From contig OZ245892.1 in the NCBI GenBank assembly GCA_965229605.1, positions 1,302,001 through 1,366,000 of the forward strand: 64,000 nt of DNA, read 5' to 3'. This DNA is from G965229605 sp965229605. GTDB taxonomy: Bacteria; Pseudomonadota; Alphaproteobacteria; CBDDJK01. The notes below the pieces were generated by a model. The model worked only from the letters and a program-made list of their open reading frames with translations, was not told where the DNA came from and did no database searches. A program made the position numbers and the translations under genes. Shown here piece by piece: positions 24,850 through 33,943 of this stretch; position 1 is the stretch's first letter, and the number at the start of each line of letters is the position of its first letter.

Positions 24850-24900
24850 CCAGCCAAACCCGGAGAAAAGCGTTTATAATCAAAAAGCTGCGCGAACTCC

Positions 24901-25396
24901 ACTATAGCAGATAAGGAATTAAGCGCAATCCGCAGCAAGGTCTAAGCACAGGATAGAATGCGGCAGACTATAGCAGATAAGGAATTAAGCGCAATCCGCA
25001 GCCTGAATGGTAATGAAATCGGCTTTGATTTACTATAGCAGATAAGGAATTAAGCGCAATCCGCAGCCAGCCAGCCAGCAAATATGCGTGCAATAAAACT
25101 ATAGCAGATAAGGAATTAAGCGCAATCCGCAGCCTGCGTTTTGATTGGCATTCGCGCCGATGAACTATAGCAGATAAGGAATTAAGCGCAATCCGCAGCC
25201 AACGTCAGCGCGGGCCGTACTGTCACCAACTATAGCAGATAAGGAATTAAGCGCAATCCGCAGCAGTACATATGATATCCACCGCCAGAGTGCAACTATA
25301 GCAGATAAGGAATTAAGCGCAATCCGCAGCCTGTCCGGCAACTGGATTGATGTCAAATTCACTATAGCAGATAAGGAATTAAGCGCAATCCGCAGC
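24901..25396 (-). CRISPR. Type II-C CRISPR array: 8 identical 36-bp repeats, 7 spacers
   Basis: Repeats (plus-strand coordinates): 24901-24936, 24967-25002, 25032-25067, 25098-25133, 25164-25199, 25229-25264, 25295-25330, 25361-25396. On the plus strand each begins ACTATAGCAGATAAGG and ends GCAATCCGCAGC; all eight are identical. Spacers are 30, 29, 30, 30, 29, 30 and 30 bp. I assign the crRNA to the minus strand, where the repeat begins GCTGCGGATTGC, as in related II-C systems, and because this strand pairs with the tracrRNA. Each repeat then ends CTGCTATAGT, an extended -10 box. No spacer was seen by eye to match elsewhere in the window. The 211 bp to katG may hold the leader. Confidence 0.97.
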
Positions 25397-25607
25397 AACC
25401 CAAAGCCTTATGCGCAATTAAAAAAATTGATTGTCTTGATGCGTGCTCTTTCCTACGATAAACAGAACCTAAAGACTATTATATTGAGACGAGGGATATT
25501 TACGTCAGGGATTCTATTGCCCTTCTTGCAACAACACCCATATAGAGAAAAACAGCTCATATAGAGCAAAACAGGCCGAAAAACAGACGAAAAAAAGGAG
25601 AGCCGAT
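25397..25607. promoter_or_regulatory. Array-flanking region and katG upstream region
   Basis: AT-rich 211 bp without an ORF, between the last repeat and katG. The first part (AATTAAAAAAATTG) could be leader sequence. The 3' end supplies AAAAAAAGGAGAGCC as the katG ribosome-binding site. I could not identify a clear OxyR box or a second anti-repeat here. Confidence 0.45.
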
Positions 25608-27764
25608 ATGAACCAGCTAGACAAATGCCCTTTCATGCATGGAGGCAGCACGGACAATATGTCTTCGCCGACCGAGTGGTGGCCCAAGTCTTTGAATTTA
25701 GACATTTTGCATCAGCATGATGAGAAGACATCTCCGCATAGTCCGGGTTTTGACTACAGGAAAGAGCTTGCGAAGCTGGATTTTGATGCGCTGAAAAAAG
25801 ACATGCACGCGCTTATGACGGATGAGCAAGACTGGTGGCCTGCGGACTGGGGTCATTATGGGGGATTGATGATTCGGATGGCCTGGCATTCGGCGGGTTC
25901 GTATCGTGTTTCGGATGGCCGAGGCGGGGCTGGCGGCGGCAACATCCGCTTTGCGCCTTTAAATTCGTGGCCGGACAATGTTAACCTGGACAAGGCCAAG
26001 CGGCTTTTGTGGCCGATCAAGAAGAAGTATGGGAATTCGGTCAGCTGGGCAGATTTGATTATTCTGGCTGGGAACATTGCGTATGAGTCGATGGGTTTAA
26101 AGATGTTTGGCTTTGGCTTTGGTCGGGAGGACATCTGGCATCCCGAGAAGGACGTTTACTGGGGGGCCGAGAAGGAGTTTCTGGCGAATAGCGAGAACCG
26201 TTATGCTGATCTTTCGAGGCCTGAGACGTTGGAGGATCCGTTGGCGGCGACTCATATGGGGTTGATTTATGTTAATCCTGAGGGGGTTAACGGGCAGCCT
26301 GATCCTTTGAAGACGGCTGCGATGGTTCGCGAGACATTTGCCCGCATGGCGATGAATGATGAAGAGACTGTGTCGCTTGCGGCTGGCGGTCATACGGTTG
26401 GCAAGTGTCATGGCGCCAGCGGTGCCGAGAAGGGCCCGGAGCCTGAAGGCTCTGATGTGAGCGAGCAAGGCCTGGGCTGGAATATTCCGGGTGGGACACG
26501 CAAGGCCAATCAGGCTGTTTCAAGCGGGCTGGAAGGTGCATGGACGACCAATCCGACCAAGTGGGATAATGGTTATTTTTATCTTCTGTTCACCTATGAC
26601 TGGGAGTTGAAGAAGAGCCCTGCGGGTGCCTGGCAGTGGGAGCCCATTGATATCAAGGAAGAAGACAAGGTGCCGGATTCCTCGGACCCGTCGATCAAAC
26701 ATAATCCGATCATGACGGATGCCGATATGGCGATGGTTAAAGACCCGGTCTATCGCAAGATATCAGAGAAATTTTACAAGGACCCTGATTATTTTGCGGA
26801 TGTTTTCACCCGGGCCTGGTTTAAGCTCACGCACCGCGATATGGGTCCGAAAGCCTGTTATGTTGGCCCGGACATTCCGGCGGAGGATTTGATCTGGCAA
26901 GACCCGATCCCGGCGGGCAATGATAAATATGATGTTGCGGGTTTGAAGAAAAAGATCGCAGCCAGCGGGCTTTCTATTTCGGAAATGGTGAGCACAGCCT
27001 GGGACAGTGCCCGCACTTTCCGGGGATCAGACAAGCGCGGTGGCGCGAATGGGGCGCGTATTCGTCTGGCCCCGCAAAAGGACTGGGAAGGCAATGAGCC
27101 AGCCCGCTTGCAAAAAGTGCTGTCGGTGCTGGAGCCTTTGGCAAAAGAAGCCGGGGCCAGTATTGCGGATACGATAGTCCTTGCCGGGTCGGTCGGGGTT
27201 GAACAGGCCGCAAAAGCCGCTGGCTTTAGTGTCACTGTTCCTTTCACGCCCGGGCGCGGTGACGCCAGCCAGGATATGACCGACACTGATTCCTTTGCCG
27301 TGCTTGAGCCTGTCTCTGATGGTTTCAGAAATTGGCAGAAAAAGCACTATAGCGTTGATGCAGAGGAGCTTCTTCTTGACCGCAGTCAGCTGATGGGTCT
27401 GACAGGTCCCGAGATGACCGTCCTTATTGGCGGCATGCGTGTGCTTGGCACCAATCATGGCGACAGCAAACACGGTGTCTTTACCGATAAAGAAGGTGCG
27501 CTGACCAATGACTTCTTTGTTAATCTGACAGATATGGCGAATGCATGGAAGCCGAACGGTCATAGTTCCTATCATATCACCGACCGCAAGAGCGGGGATA
27601 TGAAATGGAGTGCCTCACGGGTTGATCTAGTCTTTGGGTCCAATTCAATCCTGCGGTCCTATGCTGAAATCTATGCGCAGGATGACAATAAAGAAAAATT
27701 TGTATCAGACTTTGTCGCCGCATGGACCAAAGTCATGGATGCAGACCGGTTTGATATTCGGTAA
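25608..27764 (+). CDS. katG: Catalase-peroxidase KatG
   Basis: Bifunctional heme catalase-peroxidase that removes H2O2. 718 residues, the two-domain length of the family. The distal site is MRMAWHSAGSYR with R90, W93 and H94; the adduct Tyr lies in GLIYVNPEGVNG and the Met in ARMAMNDEETVSL; the proximal heme His follows in AAGGHTVGKCHG. The C-terminal domain (from about 420) is the usual inactive duplicate. GGAG precedes the ATG. It is followed by a strong terminator and is probably monocistronic; the neighbouring CRISPR array is likely unrelated. Confidence 0.97.
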   Translation: MNQLDKCPFMHGGSTDNMSSPTEWWPKSLNLDILHQHDEKTSPHSPGFDYRKELAKLDFDALKKDMHALMTDEQDWWPADWGHYGGLMIRMAWHSAGSYRVSDGRGGAGGGNIRFAPLNSWPDNVNLDKAKRLLWPIKKKYGNSVSWADLIILAGNIAYESMGLKMFGFGFGREDIWHPEKDVYWGAEKEFLANSENRYADLSRPETLEDPLAATHMGLIYVNPEGVNGQPDPLKTAAMVRETFARMAMNDEETVSLAAGGHTVGKCHGASGAEKGPEPEGSDVSEQGLGWNIPGGTRKANQAVSSGLEGAWTTNPTKWDNGYFYLLFTYDWELKKSPAGAWQWEPIDIKEEDKVPDSSDPSIKHNPIMTDADMAMVKDPVYRKISEKFYKDPDYFADVFTRAWFKLTHRDMGPKACYVGPDIPAEDLIWQDPIPAGNDKYDVAGLKKKIAASGLSISEMVSTAWDSARTFRGSDKRGGANGARIRLAPQKDWEGNEPARLQKVLSVLEPLAKEAGASIADTIVLAGSVGVEQAAKAAGFSVTVPFTPGRGDASQDMTDTDSFAVLEPVSDGFRNWQKKHYSVDAEELLLDRSQLMGLTGPEMTVLIGGMRVLGTNHGDSKHGVFTDKEGALTNDFFVNLTDMANAWKPNGHSSYHITDRKSGDMKWSASRVDLVFGSNSILRSYAEIYAQDDNKEKFVSDFVAAWTKVMDADRFDIR

Positions 27765-27789
27765 ATTTAAACTGGTCGTGACCTTTAAG

Positions 27790-27836
27790 AGAAGGCGGTG
27801 TCCCTGGATGGTCCCTGGATGCCGCCTTCTTTTTTT
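27790..27836 (+). terminator. Intrinsic terminator after katG
   Basis: Stem AGAAGGCGG / CCGCCTTCT followed by T7 (27830-27836). The 23-nt loop contains a tandem duplication of GTCCCTGGATG. Confidence 0.85.
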
Positions 27837-27851
27837 GTGGAGATAGGGGGG

Positions 27852-29363
27852 TTATTTACGTGCGCCTTGAATAATCCGGTCAAGGATCATCGCACAAAAT
27901 AAAATGGCAAATCCGGCCAGAATCCCCTGCCCGACATTGGCATATTGCAAGGCTTCCAGCACATCTTCGCCAAGTCCTTTGGCCCCGATCAGCGAGGCCA
28001 CAACCACCATCGCCAGGCTAAGCATGATGGTCTGGTTGATCCCGGCCCGGATAGAAGGGGCAGCAAGCGGCAGATCAATACGGGTTAAAAGATACCATTT
28101 GGTTGCGCCAAAGGAAATTGCGGCTTCGCGCACATTTTCAGGCACCCCGCGCAATCCCAGAACCGTCAGCCGCACAACCGGGGTGCCGCCAAAAATCATG
28201 GTTGTTACCACGGCTGCCGGTTTGCCGGTGCCAAAAAAAGCAATCACAGGAATCATGAAAACAAAGGCTGGCATGGTTTGCATAAAGTCCATGATCGGGC
28301 GGATGAAATTATAAAAGCGTTCGCGTCTGGCGCAATACATGCCAAGCGGAATCCCGATGGCAATAGACAGGCAAGCCGCCGTTCCAAGCAAAGCCAGCGT
28401 GATCATGGCTTTGTCCCAAAAGCCGAGCAAGCCCATATAGGCCAGAAAGGCGGCGGAATAGATCGCCGTGGTCACGCCAGCCGACAGGCCGGTCAGCAGG
28501 ACAATAAAGCTGATAATGACAAACCAGGGGGTTTCAACAAAGGCCAGTTCCAGCGAATCAAGCAGCAACCTGATCCCGTAGGTGATGGAGTCAAAAAAGG
28601 CTTCCCCGTGCAAAACCGCCGCACTGAACAGAAATTCCACCCCATCAATGGCGACCAGGCGAATGGATTGGTGGGTTGGAAAAATACTTAAAAAGGTCGA
28701 CAGATCGGGAAAACTGTAATGCACAACCGTTGTGCCGGTGATCACCCCGCAAAAACCGCCTGCCAGCAGAAAATGTTTTATCGACATGCCGCGCGAAATT
28801 GTCTGGTCAGACAGCCAGTTTGAAAAACGCCGCTCCAGCAGATTATTGGCCAAGGCGGCCTGGCTGAATTTAAAGAACAGCAGCAAAATCGCCCCCAGCA
28901 AGGCCACATAAATGCCGGATTCTTCAGCCGCCGCCGCTTCAAGACGGATACTGCCAATCGTGGCTTGCAGCGAATCCACCGCCCGCTGATAGACCTCTAT
29001 TTTATCGGAATTGGATTCAATCGCTGTCTCCAGCTGTTTTTGCCGAAAGGCCAGCGTGCCTTCAATCTGTTCCACCCGCTCCCGCGCGCTGGCGGCCAGA
29101 TCACCAAAGGCCCCGCGCACCAGCTGCACCCAGCCAGCGGTTTCCAGAATAAGAAAAGCCAGCGCAGGTCCCCAGATTGAACGCGACGCAAACCAGACCG
29201 GCCCCAACAGAAAAGCCCAGAGGTTAAAACTGAACTGATAGGAAGATTTTTCACCAATTCTTTGAAATTGCTGTTCATAATAAGCCGGATTGGTAACCGT
29301 AAATTCAGCAACCTGACTGGCTTTGGAGGGGGCAGAAGCGGGTGGAGTTACTTCATCGCTCAT
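27852..29363 (-). CDS. ProW-like betaine/proline ABC permease with N-terminal extension
   Basis: Inner-membrane permease of a quaternary-amine (OpuA/ProU) importer. 503 residues. The C-terminal 230 residues are the binding-protein-dependent transport domain, with EAA-loop-like REAAISFGATKWYLLTRIDLPLAAPSI and FMIPVIAFFGTGKPAAVV. The first 150 residues are unusual: a DUF2628-like segment (FNLWAFLLGPVWFASRSIWG), a hydrophobic helix, then a coiled coil (about 85-140, RERVEQIEGTLAFRQKQLE). Its 5' end overlaps the 3' end of the ATPase gene by 4 bp, so translation is coupled. Substrate is inferred from family and neighbours. Confidence 0.88.
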   Translation of the reverse strand: MSDEVTPPASAPSKASQVAEFTVTNPAYYEQQFQRIGEKSSYQFSFNLWAFLLGPVWFASRSIWGPALAFLILETAGWVQLVRGAFGDLAASARERVEQIEGTLAFRQKQLETAIESNSDKIEVYQRAVDSLQATIGSIRLEAAAAEESGIYVALLGAILLLFFKFSQAALANNLLERRFSNWLSDQTISRGMSIKHFLLAGGFCGVITGTTVVHYSFPDLSTFLSIFPTHQSIRLVAIDGVEFLFSAAVLHGEAFFDSITYGIRLLLDSLELAFVETPWFVIISFIVLLTGLSAGVTTAIYSAAFLAYMGLLGFWDKAMITLALLGTAACLSIAIGIPLGMYCARRERFYNFIRPIMDFMQTMPAFVFMIPVIAFFGTGKPAAVVTTMIFGGTPVVRLTVLGLRGVPENVREAAISFGATKWYLLTRIDLPLAAPSIRAGINQTIMLSLAMVVVASLIGAKGLGEDVLEALQYANVGQGILAGFAILFCAMILDRIIQGARK

Positions 29364-30436
29364 GACGTTTCAGCCCCTTCAATAATGGTCTTTAAAATAT
29401 CCTGATTGGTGATAATGCCAACAAATGCTTCGTCTTTTTTAACCAGAACCGGTCGATTATCCTTGATCAGGGTCTGGATAATATTTGTTAGACTGTCTTC
29501 AATATCCAGGGCGGGGCCTTGTCGGTCAACCGTTCCTTCGCTGGATTCAAAAGATTCAAGGTCCTGCATAACCGCCCCGGCCTTGACAATTTTAAGCCGG
29601 GAGATACCGGCAACAAAATCGGCAACATAATCGTCTGCCGGAGCCGTCACGATTTCTTGCGGGGTACCAACCTGAACCACCCGGCCATCGCGCATGATCG
29701 CAATCCGTTCGCCCACCCGAACCGCTTCATCGAGATCATGGGTGATAAACAGGGTTGTTTTCTTCATCACAGCCGACAGGCGGATAAATTCGTCCTGCAA
29801 CTGGCGGCGAATAAGCGGATCAAGCGCACTAAAAGGCTCATCCATCAGCAAAATATCCGGGTCTGCGGCAAGAGCGCGGGCCAGCCCGACCCGTTGCTGC
29901 ATCCCGCCGGATAATTCATGGGCAAATTTATGGCCCCAGCCATCAAGCTCAACCAGTTCCAGCATTTTTTCGGCCCGGGCCAGCCGCTGGTTTTTATTGA
30001 TCAGGCGAATTTCAAGCGGCAGGGCGATATTGTCCAGCACAGAACGATGCGGCAAAAGCGCAAAATTTTGAAAGACCATCGCAATCTTTTCATTGCGATA
30101 GCGGCGCAGGGCCTGGGCATCAAATTTTAAAACATCCTGCCCGTCCACCCATATTTCGCCAAAGGTGGGTTCAAGCAAGCGGTTGACGTGGCGCACAAGG
30201 GTGGATTTGCCGCTGCCAGACAAACCCATCACACAAAAGATTTCGCCTGGCCGGATTTTCAGGCTGACATCAGCCACCCCGACCACGGCATCATATTTTT
30301 CAAGAATTTGCTGTTTTGACAGCGATGAGTCTTGCAAGGCCGCCATGGCCTGGTCGGCTTTCTGGCCGAAGATTTTCCAGACGTTTCGGAGTTCTACAGC
30401 AAATTCGGAATTATCGCGGGCAGATTCACGGGACAT
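29360..30436 (-). CDS. ProV-like ABC ATPase with CBS domains
   Basis: ATP-binding subunit of the glycine betaine/proline-type importer. 358 residues. Walker A MGLSGSGKST at 70-79, signature LSGGMQQRVGLARALA, Walker B ILLMDEPFSALD, H-loop LFITHDLDEAVR. The C-terminal ~80 residues carry a CBS-like module (DNRPVLVKKDEAFVGIITNQDILKTI), which in OpuA senses ionic strength. Long ProV-type N-terminal region KIFGQKADQAM is present. The ribosome reaches it after a stem-loop in the 88-bp gap downstream of the binding-protein gene. Confidence 0.93.
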   Translation of the reverse strand: MSRESARDNSEFAVELRNVWKIFGQKADQAMAALQDSSLSKQQILEKYDAVVGVADVSLKIRPGEIFCVMGLSGSGKSTLVRHVNRLLEPTFGEIWVDGQDVLKFDAQALRRYRNEKIAMVFQNFALLPHRSVLDNIALPLEIRLINKNQRLARAEKMLELVELDGWGHKFAHELSGGMQQRVGLARALAADPDILLMDEPFSALDPLIRRQLQDEFIRLSAVMKKTTLFITHDLDEAVRVGERIAIMRDGRVVQVGTPQEIVTAPADDYVADFVAGISRLKIVKAGAVMQDLESFESSEGTVDRQGPALDIEDSLTNIIQTLIKDNRPVLVKKDEAFVGIITNQDILKTIIEGAETS

Positions 30437-30474
30437 CAGAATCCAGCCTTAAAAGGCGTTGATGTAAATTGATC

Positions 30475-30510
30475 GGGGGCTCCTTATTAAAAGAAATAAG
30501 GAACACCCCC
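30475..30510 (-). other. Stem-loop between binding-protein and ATPase genes
   Basis: On the minus strand GGGGG-TGT-TCCTTATT, loop TCTTTT, AATAAGGA-GC-CCCCC. No T tract follows, so it is more likely an mRNA-stabilising or read-through element than a full terminator. It would favour more binding protein than ATPase/permease. Confidence 0.7.
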
Positions 30511-30524
30511 GAACAATAGCGACC

Positions 30525-31508
30525 TTACATGCCAAGCCAGCTATCAACCCGTGCCGAGTTATCAGCGACCCATTCCTTGGCCACTTCGACCGGATCACGT
30601 CCATTGCCAGCGACTTCATAGGCAAAATGGCTGACATCCGAGGCATCAAGCTGCATATTGGCCAGGAATTCTGCAATCGCGGGGGAGCGGTCTGCCAGTG
30701 AATTGGAATAGGCAACCTGCACCTGTTTGAAGGCATCTTTGGAGGCGACAAAAGATTCTTCATACCAGTCCGCAGAGTCGGAAGGCTGAATCATCTTGTA
30801 TTTTTCCGGATCATGTTTAGGCTCGCTGAGCATAACCACATCAAACATTGACCAGACGGCATGCGGTTCATAGCAATAAAAGGCATAGCCTTCGCCTTTG
30901 GCAATGGAATCCTTGATGCGGGCTGTTTTCACGCTTTCTTCGGCCCGGATCGGTTCAACGAAATCAAGCAGCTGATAGTCGCGGACTTTGACTTCATTGA
31001 CATTGGCAGAGGCCCAGCCCGGTGCGCCGATCCACATTTCGCCTTTGCCATTGCCATCTGAATCCATTTTGGCGGCAACATCGGGGCGACCAAGATCGGC
31101 AATATCGGAGATATTATTTTCGGCGGCAAAAGTCTTTGAGACACAAAAGCCCTGGTTCCCGACATAATGGTTGCCGCTGAGTGAAACTGTGCCTTCCCCT
31201 TTCACATATTTATTGGTGAAGGATTCCTGATTGGGCAGCCAGACATCGGGATGGACATCAATATCGCCCTTGCCCTGATCCATTGCCTGAAAGATGGTGG
31301 CATTATTGCCCGGCACCATATCGGCTTCGCCGCCAATACGGTCAGTGACAACGACAGCAATCAGATTGGCAATCGCCTGCGCCCCGGTCCAGGACGGCAC
31401 GCCGATGGCGACTTTTTCAGCCATCGCAGGTGTTGAAACTGTCATTGAAAGTGCCATGACCGAGGCCGAAACAATGCCGCCGCCCATCGTTGTTAAAAAT
31501 CTTTTCAT
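30525..31508 (-). CDS. ProX/OpuAC-like periplasmic binding protein
   Basis: Substrate-binding protein of the betaine/proline-betaine importer. From the ATG at 31508, preceded by GGAGGGG, it has 327 residues; a longer in-frame reading to 31646 overlaps the amidase gene and is not credible. Signal peptide MKRFLTTMGGGIVSASVMAL continuing to an AMA-type cleavage site before EKVAIGVPSWTGAQA. Trp/Tyr-rich segments (WIGAPGWASANV, YCYEPHAVWSMFD, DSADWYEESFVA) could build the aromatic cage for quaternary ammonium. Third gene product of the amidase-transporter unit, starting 4 bp after the amidase stop. Confidence 0.9.
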   Translation of the reverse strand: MKRFLTTMGGGIVSASVMALSMTVSTPAMAEKVAIGVPSWTGAQAIANLIAVVVTDRIGGEADMVPGNNATIFQAMDQGKGDIDVHPDVWLPNQESFTNKYVKGEGTVSLSGNHYVGNQGFCVSKTFAAENNISDIADLGRPDVAAKMDSDGNGKGEMWIGAPGWASANVNEVKVRDYQLLDFVEPIRAEESVKTARIKDSIAKGEGYAFYCYEPHAVWSMFDVVMLSEPKHDPEKYKMIQPSDSADWYEESFVASKDAFKQVQVAYSNSLADRSPAIAEFLANMQLDASDVSHFAYEVAGNGRDPVEVAKEWVADNSARVDSWLGM

Positions 31509-31512
31509 ATGA

Positions 31513-32910
31513 TTACCCCTCCGGTTTTTGGTCCCAAAAACAGACCATTTGTTCAATATGTTCAGCAAACGATAGCAGGTCAAAATCGGCAAAAGGTCTG
31601 CCGACAAGCTGAATGCTGATTGGTAAACCTTGCGTATCACGCGCAATGGGGAGGGTCAAGGCAGGCAGCCCAAGATAGCTGAAAGGCCGGACATTGCGCC
31701 CGGCCTGACGTAGAAAACCCAAAAGCATTGAACTATTTTCCGGGTTTTGATTACAATCGGTATCGGTCAGGGTTGGAATGGGAAAATTCCAGACCGGGGT
31801 GATCAAGATATCATGGCGGTCAAACAGGGTAGAAAGCATCGTGGCTAACATATCGTCGCGTGCTGCGCAGACTGATTGATAGTCGGCTTCTTTAACCTGC
31901 AAACCTTCACCAAGCCGGACCGCCGCCTGTATGCCCAGTTTATGATTATCTTTTATGATATGCCCATATAATCTGGAAGCTTCCCATCCCAATATCACGC
32001 CAAGCGACTGGTTGAGTTGATCAGCACCCGCAAGCACATCATCCTTTATCTGCACCGCAGGAAAAGTGGCCTGAAACCGGGTTAAAGTTTCTTCTATCGG
32101 AGACAGGATGTCTTGCGCACAGGCGTCAAAAAAATAGGGCCGAAGCAACCCGATTTTGATCTGGCGGGCTTTAGATTCAGAATACGTCTTTTCAGGCAAA
32201 CCCGCTGCCCCTGCTGCTAAAATTTGGAAAACTGGCCGGATATCCTGAATGCTGCGGGCCATCAGCCCGACCGTATCAAGCGACGGGGCGAGCGGGAAAA
32301 CCCCTGAATTGCTAAGCAGACCATATGTCGGTTTTAACCCGGCCAACCCGCAAGCAGCCGCAGGCAAACGCACCGATCCGGCGGTATCGGTGCCCAGCGA
32401 AACCGGGACAAGCCCAGCCGCAACCGCAACCGCCGACCCGGAAGAGGACCCCCCGGGGATATGGGCCGGATTCCATGGATTGCCCGGTGTGCCTGCCCAT
32501 ATATTATGCCCGGTCGGGCTCAGCGCAAATTCGGCACTGACCAGCTGGCCCATATTCAAAGCCCCTGCCCTGTCCAACTGTTGTAGAACAGGTGCGGTGT
32601 CTGTTGCCGTGACCCCATGCCAGGTGACAGAGCCAGCTTCGGCTGGCCAGCCCTTGCGATGAATAATTTCTTTATGGGCCAGCGGCAAACCGGCTAGCGG
32701 GGGCGTGACGTGACCATTTTCACGCAAACGATCAAGGGAATATGAAAAATCAGCTGCATCGCAAAAACGCAGGACGTTACGCGCACGCGCAGCACGGACA
32801 AATTCAGGAAAAAAGACCTGTTCAAGCCAGCGCACATGTTCAGCCCCTGCCAAGCGCCAGCGATCCAGAAACCAGGCAACCGACTGAAAACCTGTCTCAA
32901 AACCTGTCAT
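31513..32910 (-). CDS. Amidase-signature family hydrolase
   Basis: 465-residue amidase-signature enzyme. The Ser-cisSer-Lys triad is visible: K80 in PLAHKEIIH, cis-Ser in GGSSSGSA (about S155-156) and nucleophile S179 in GTDTAGSVRLPAA. GLAGLKPTYG follows. The C-terminal LGLPALTLPIA and GLPISIQLVGRPFAD are typical. It is not fused and lacks GatA neighbours (gatB/gatC), so it is probably a small-molecule amidase rather than GatA. It lies 5' of and 4 bp from the betaine-type transporter, suggesting that it acts on an imported amide or betaine derivative, which is inference. Confidence 0.87.
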   Translation of the reverse strand: MTGFETGFQSVAWFLDRWRLAGAEHVRWLEQVFFPEFVRAARARNVLRFCDAADFSYSLDRLRENGHVTPPLAGLPLAHKEIIHRKGWPAEAGSVTWHGVTATDTAPVLQQLDRAGALNMGQLVSAEFALSPTGHNIWAGTPGNPWNPAHIPGGSSSGSAVAVAAGLVPVSLGTDTAGSVRLPAAACGLAGLKPTYGLLSNSGVFPLAPSLDTVGLMARSIQDIRPVFQILAAGAAGLPEKTYSESKARQIKIGLLRPYFFDACAQDILSPIEETLTRFQATFPAVQIKDDVLAGADQLNQSLGVILGWEASRLYGHIIKDNHKLGIQAAVRLGEGLQVKEADYQSVCAARDDMLATMLSTLFDRHDILITPVWNFPIPTLTDTDCNQNPENSSMLLGFLRQAGRNVRPFSYLGLPALTLPIARDTQGLPISIQLVGRPFADFDLLSFAEHIEQMVCFWDQKPEG

Positions 32911-32940
32911 GGAAACACCCTTATCGCAAATAATAAGGCT

Positions 32941-33870
32941 TTATATATCTGTTTTGTTTTTGGCGAGCGGATGATGGGCTTCAACAGTCTGGCGCAGCCG
33001 TTCATCAAGCACATGCGTATAAATCTGGGTTGTCCCGATATCAGCATGGCCCAGCAGTTTTTGCACACTGCGCAAATTCGCCCCATGCGCCAGCAAATGG
33101 CTGGCAAAGGCATGACGCAAAACATGCGGGCTGACCCGGTTGGCCGCAATCCCGGCGCGGGTTGCCAGAAGTTTTAAAAGCTGGGCCACCCGCCAGCGAC
33201 TCATCGGTTCTTGCGGGTTACGCCCGGGAAACAGCCATGCGGTCTTTGAGGATACAGAAGACAATACAAAGTTCTGTTCTTTTTCAAGCTGGTCAGTGCG
33301 GATTTTTATCCAGCGTTTCAAGGCATCTTGCGCAGGCGGCGATAAGGGGGCAATGCGCTCTTTCCCGCCTTTGCCGCGGATAAGCAGATAGGGCTGGTCA
33401 TCGCGAATATGGGTAAGCCGCAGCTGGCATAATTCGCTGATCCGCAATCCCGAACTATAGAGCGTTTCAATCAGGGCTTCCAGCCGCACCGCATCCGGTT
33501 TTCCATTATGATTGCGGGCAGTCTCCAGCAAAGACGAGACATCTTCTTCACTGAGATATTTCGGCAGCGGCCTGGAAAGCTTGGGCGCATCAAGGTGAAT
33601 GGTCGGGTCTTCCCCGCGGTGACCCTCGCTGGCCAGAAAGCGGAAATATTGCCGCAAAGCCGACAGGCGGCGGGCCTGAGTCGAGGCCTTGACCCCCTGA
33701 CTGGCGGCATGGGACAGATAACGCGACAGATCATCCGAACTGGCGGCTTCCAACTTGCTCTCTCCGCCAAGGGCTTGCGCACAGCTTGCCAAATCCCGGC
33801 GATAGGCTGCCAGACTGTTGCTGGCAGCCCCGCGCTCAGCCGCCATCATTTCAAGAAAGGCCTCTATCAC
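32941..33870 (-). CDS. xerD: Tyrosine recombinase XerD
   Basis: Site-specific recombinase resolving chromosome dimers at dif with XerC. 309 residues with an N-terminal SAM-like domain (1-100) and catalytic residues R143 (SSGLRISEL), K167 (GKGGKER), H249 and R252 (PHVLRHAFASHLL), H275 (LLGHADI) and Y284 (TQIYTHV), all present. XerD rather than XerC by overall pattern, but the two are hard to separate by eye. No mobile element borders it, so a housekeeping role is favoured. It lies 31 bp upstream of the amidase gene, same strand. Confidence 0.9.
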   Translation of the reverse strand: MIEAFLEMMAAERGAASNSLAAYRRDLASCAQALGGESKLEAASSDDLSRYLSHAASQGVKASTQARRLSALRQYFRFLASEGHRGEDPTIHLDAPKLSRPLPKYLSEEDVSSLLETARNHNGKPDAVRLEALIETLYSSGLRISELCQLRLTHIRDDQPYLLIRGKGGKERIAPLSPPAQDALKRWIKIRTDQLEKEQNFVLSSVSSKTAWLFPGRNPQEPMSRWRVAQLLKLLATRAGIAANRVSPHVLRHAFASHLLAHGANLRSVQKLLGHADIGTTQIYTHVLDERLRQTVEAHHPLAKNKTDI

Positions 33871-33943
33871 CCGCTAAACATTATATGTCGATTGGGGGAT
33901 AAAGGACGTTATCACCTGAAACGCCGCGATAAAACCAGGCTGA

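Noticed and set aside
24850..24900. Possible anti-repeat between cas2 and the array (GCTGCGCG)
   Set aside because: Only a few bases match the repeat; the candidate at 19794-19814 is far better and has a promoter and terminator.
24937..25360. Self-targeting spacers
   Set aside because: No spacer was seen by eye to match elsewhere in the window; an exact search was not possible here.
25165..25398. Minus-strand ORF with repeated peptide RIALNSLSAIV
   Set aside because: It is the translation of CRISPR repeats; the periodicity comes from the array.
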